DNA of 64,000 bases from Halalkalicoccus paucihalophilus (lineage in GTDB: Archaea > Halobacteriota > Halobacteria > Halobacteriales > Halalkalicoccaceae). Shown here in pieces: positions 62,701 through 64,000 of this stretch. The stretch is taken from assembly GCF_001593955.1 (NCBI RefSeq), contig NZ_LTAZ01000016.1, positions 1 through 64,000 on the forward strand. Reading direction: 5' to 3'. The notes below the pieces were generated by a model. The model saw only the letters and a program-made list of their open reading frames with translations, did no database searches and was not told the origin of the DNA. The translations under genes and the position numbers were made by a program. The first letter of the stretch is position 1. Each line of letters begins with the position of its first letter.

Positions 62701-64000
62701 TCACCACTCCAGAGTTACACACTGATCCCGCTCGGCAGACACGGCGTCGTCTGTGCGGGCGCCACTCACACAAAGGCGTTCGACGAACAAATGGTCGATC
62801 TCACGACCATGCTCGGCGCGACCCTCGAAACGGCGTGGGATCGAGCGTCGGGCGAGCAACAACTGGCACGACAGAACGAGGAGCTAGCGCGTCTCGATCG
62901 CCTCAACGGCCTCATCCGGGAGATCGACAAAGCGCTGGTAGAGGCCGACAGTCTCGGGGAGATCGACCGGGCCGTCTGCGATCGGCTGGCAGCCTCCGAT
63001 CAGTATGAATTCGTTTGGATCGGCGAACGCGATCCGACGACGGAGACGATTACGCCGCGCGAGTGGGCAGGGGTCGATAGCAGTTACATGGATGAACTCA
63101 CGATCTCGACTGACGAGACAGCGCTCGGTCGAAATCCCATCGTCGCCGCGGCAGACACATACGACATGCAGGTTGTTTCCGATATCGCTACTGAGACCCG
63201 GTTTGAACCCTTGCGTGAGGCGACTCTCGAACAGGGTGCACGCTCGTGTATCAGCGTTCCACTGGTGTACGAAGAGTCGTTGTACGGTGTCCTTTCGATT
63301 TATGCCGGTCATCCCCAATCTGACGAGCGGGACCACGCTGTGTTAGCGGAGCTCGGCCACACAATTGCTCATGCTATTAACGCGGTCGAGACCCGAGAGA
63401 CACGCCACACCGACCGTGTCGTTGAACTCACACTCCAGTGTCACGGACAGACCACACCGCTGTGCCAGCTTGCACGAAAAGCGGGCTGTACAATCGAGTT
63501 CGAGGGACTTGTTTATCGATCGGACGGTGAACCGGACGTCTTCTTCACTACGAGTGGCGTCTCGTCAGAGAATCTTATTGCGGCGAGCGAGCAGGTGACT
63601 GCGATTACAGAACTACGCTGTCTCTCCGATCAGGCTCCTGAGAGTGAGACTCTGTTTCGAGCACGGGTGTCCGAACCAACACTCGCGTCTCTGATTATCG
63701 AGCAAGATGCAGTCGTGCGTACGCTCACAATCGAGGATGGGACGGTAACAGCGATTGTTGATGTTTCGCATACAGCGAATGTTCGTGTGTTCATCGAACG
63801 ACTGCAAGATGATGCATCAGGTCTAGAGTTACTCTCCCGGCAAACCCGAACTCGAGCCCTCAAGACCCAAAGCACGTTTCAGTCGATCTGTAAAGAGCGC
63901 CTAACAGCCAAGCAACTGGCCGCACTCAAAACAGCGTACTTCAGTGGATTCTTTGAATCTCCTCGTATGAGTACAGGCCAGGAGGTTGCTGCATCGCTGG
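59743..64000 (+). CDS. giant GAF/PAS/Bat-type sensor-regulator (3' end beyond window)
   Basis: An open frame of about 1419 codons without a stop to the window edge. Order: N-terminal winged helix (residues 1-70, TTAEVAAKFECTDRTIYNRL); GAF (about 115-265, ISTRLIQKDDIDTLYEEILD); GAF (about 290-445); PAS (about 455-580, ESYRELFESMTEGFCVIEKI); PAS (about 585-710, EKYRTLFESVDQGFCIIEML); three further GAF-like domains (about 715-1220); a bacterio-opsin-activator domain (about 1225-1380); and the start of the C-terminal HTH_10 (RLTAKQLAALKTAYFSGFFE). It likely senses light, redox or small ligands and activates transcription. No histidine-kinase motif seen. Confidence 0.92.
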   Translation, partial: MNGSAPSLSTILEGVDQLGPPGTPLTTAEVAAKFECTDRTIYNRLDTLVEIGVLETKQVGAQGRVWWRPLNEYDSTATDESEQKTPVADSNGSTEPRARLCERGRDLAVELATTKQLQEISTRLIQKDDIDTLYEEILDAVVTIMHADFARLQLRDPDQGDLKLLADSGFDETTALWDRVDSDSNGPCSVALETAQRVIVSDAKTCEFMADTEDQETLLETGIRAIQSTPLVSRSGDVIGMLSTHWKEPHEPSERDLRSLDVLARQATDLINQQQVKEDLRKNRELVAGQKHVLEKLAKGASLDEVLTTLIDVIEAYTGGMYGTFLISQLGEERFKTVIGPNLPESYTSALEGASMSPPYLGPCGKAAHLGQTVICDDLETDTRWASEWRELALSHDLYGCYSTPIIGPDDEVLGSFGLYSTQSGDVIPDQKVREAASNIAGIAINRKRTEEALRESEESYRELFESMTEGFCVIEKIETNPDEPLDFRYVKANPAFAEQSGLDDVVGQTMREIIPEEASEWIEVYDTVVQTGDANRFERELIAEERTLELYAFPVGDKASEQVGVIFQDITERRRMEEQVRESEEKYRTLFESVDQGFCIIEMLFDEDDEPVDFRFLETNPAFEDHTGLTDAEGNRMRELEPEHEQHWFDIYGEIVETGESKRFEQEAQALKDRWYAVNAFPHGSEDSHQVAILFEDITERKQREERGRFRTKLTDTLHSISDPVEIQAEAARVIGEHLNADRANYCEVLTEDGQVMVHSEYRHGDVPPATGEHHFDDFGQHILETLQAGDSVVVDDLTTNPAFSEQQRTTYEEFDIRSLVAVPLLKKGHCTAYVVINQTTPREWTDNEIALVEETAERTWNAVERAHAEQALKQANEGLERLTTGSRDLMDASTQTITDRAAELTRTVLDVEYTALWEYDETTGEFSEHIHDTAPGTNLDISRLSEELSERVWHAFINNQTVVENDLSILENEREHDGERAVRTSPLQSYTLIPLGRHGVVCAGATHTKAFDEQMVDLTTMLGATLETAWDRASGEQQLARQNEELARLDRLNGLIREIDKALVEADSLGEIDRAVCDRLAASDQYEFVWIGERDPTTETITPREWAGVDSSYMDELTISTDETALGRNPIVAAADTYDMQVVSDIATETRFEPLREATLEQGARSCISVPLVYEESLYGVLSIYAGHPQSDERDHAVLAELGHTIAHAINAVETRETRHTDRVVELTLQCHGQTTPLCQLARKAGCTIEFEGLVYRSDGEPDVFFTTSGVSSENLIAASEQVTAITELRCLSDQAPESETLFRARVSEPTLASLIIEQDAVVRTLTIEDGTVTAIVDVSHTANVRVFIERLQDDASGLELLSRQTRTRALKTQSTFQSICKERLTAKQLAALKTAYFSGFFESPRMSTGQEVAASL

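Overview
The window reads as haloarchaeal DNA. The proteins are acidic, several families are known mainly or only from halophilic archaea (SHOCT membrane proteins, halocyanin, Lrp/AsnC-TRASH metal regulators, DUF7344, DUF6788, Bat-type sensors, archaea-specific SMC-related proteins), and there are four Orc1/Cdc6-type initiator loci. The genus cannot be fixed from the sequence. The mix of core metabolic genes with broken plasmid modules suggests either a chromosome that has taken up several plasmids or a composite megaplasmid.

Layout. 0-6 kb: small regulators, a hydrolase and unrecognised genes. 6.5-8.8 kb: a fragment of a surface-polysaccharide type cluster (ATP-grasp ligase, LbetaH acyltransferase, a gene remnant). 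9.1-11.4 kb: malic enzyme fused to a phosphotransacetylase-like domain, followed by two pasted gene fragments. 12-14 kb: a decayed replication module (DUF6788 gene, four ORB-like repeats, a 5'-truncated orc). 14-17 kb: a complete chorismate-using operon pabB-pabA-pabC. 17-27 kb: TrkA-C and PhoU proteins, chimeric or broken genes, an IS5-type transposase beside a threonine synthase, an SDR and a PadR regulator. 27.5-45.4 kb: a copper/metal island with four SHOCT membrane proteins, small zinc or copper proteins, a Csp-like copper-storage protein, two Lrp-TRASH regulators, two YHS-containing DUF318/ArsP permeases, CopA, CopZ and a broken CopB. 46.2-48.3 kb: a YHS-MaoC hydratase and a class III PHA synthase. 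48.3-58 kb: further replication modules (ORB2-orc2, vapBC-orc3-ORB3, iterons-parA, ORB4-orc4'). 58-64 kb: a DUF4013 membrane protein and the start of a very large PAS/GAF/Bat sensor-regulator.

The most striking unexplained structure is a dyad element, CCTTGTGCAAC-N23 to N25-GTTGCACAAGG. It occurs seven times (about 12.7, 13.7, 17.5, 26.4, 51.8, 55.0 and 58.0 kb) with conserved arms and an unconserved spacer. Three copies sit directly in front of DUF6788 start regions, and the set punctuates the orc/ORB/par modules. It behaves like a dispersed protein-binding site (operator, partition site or recombination site) rather than an insertion sequence. A second theme is that all four orc loci carry ORB-like repeats sharing a CCACT half but differing in the other half, one version per orc.

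Gene decay is heavy: truncated orc1, orc4, copB, integrase and SMC-like genes, a frameshifted halocyanin and thioredoxin, a PHA synthase whose C-terminal domain lies behind an in-frame TAG, and chimeric ORFs (PhzF-GDPD, DUF63-DUF7521). This indicates repeated recombination among plasmid-derived blocks. Family assignments come from motif recognition only; no database search was run.
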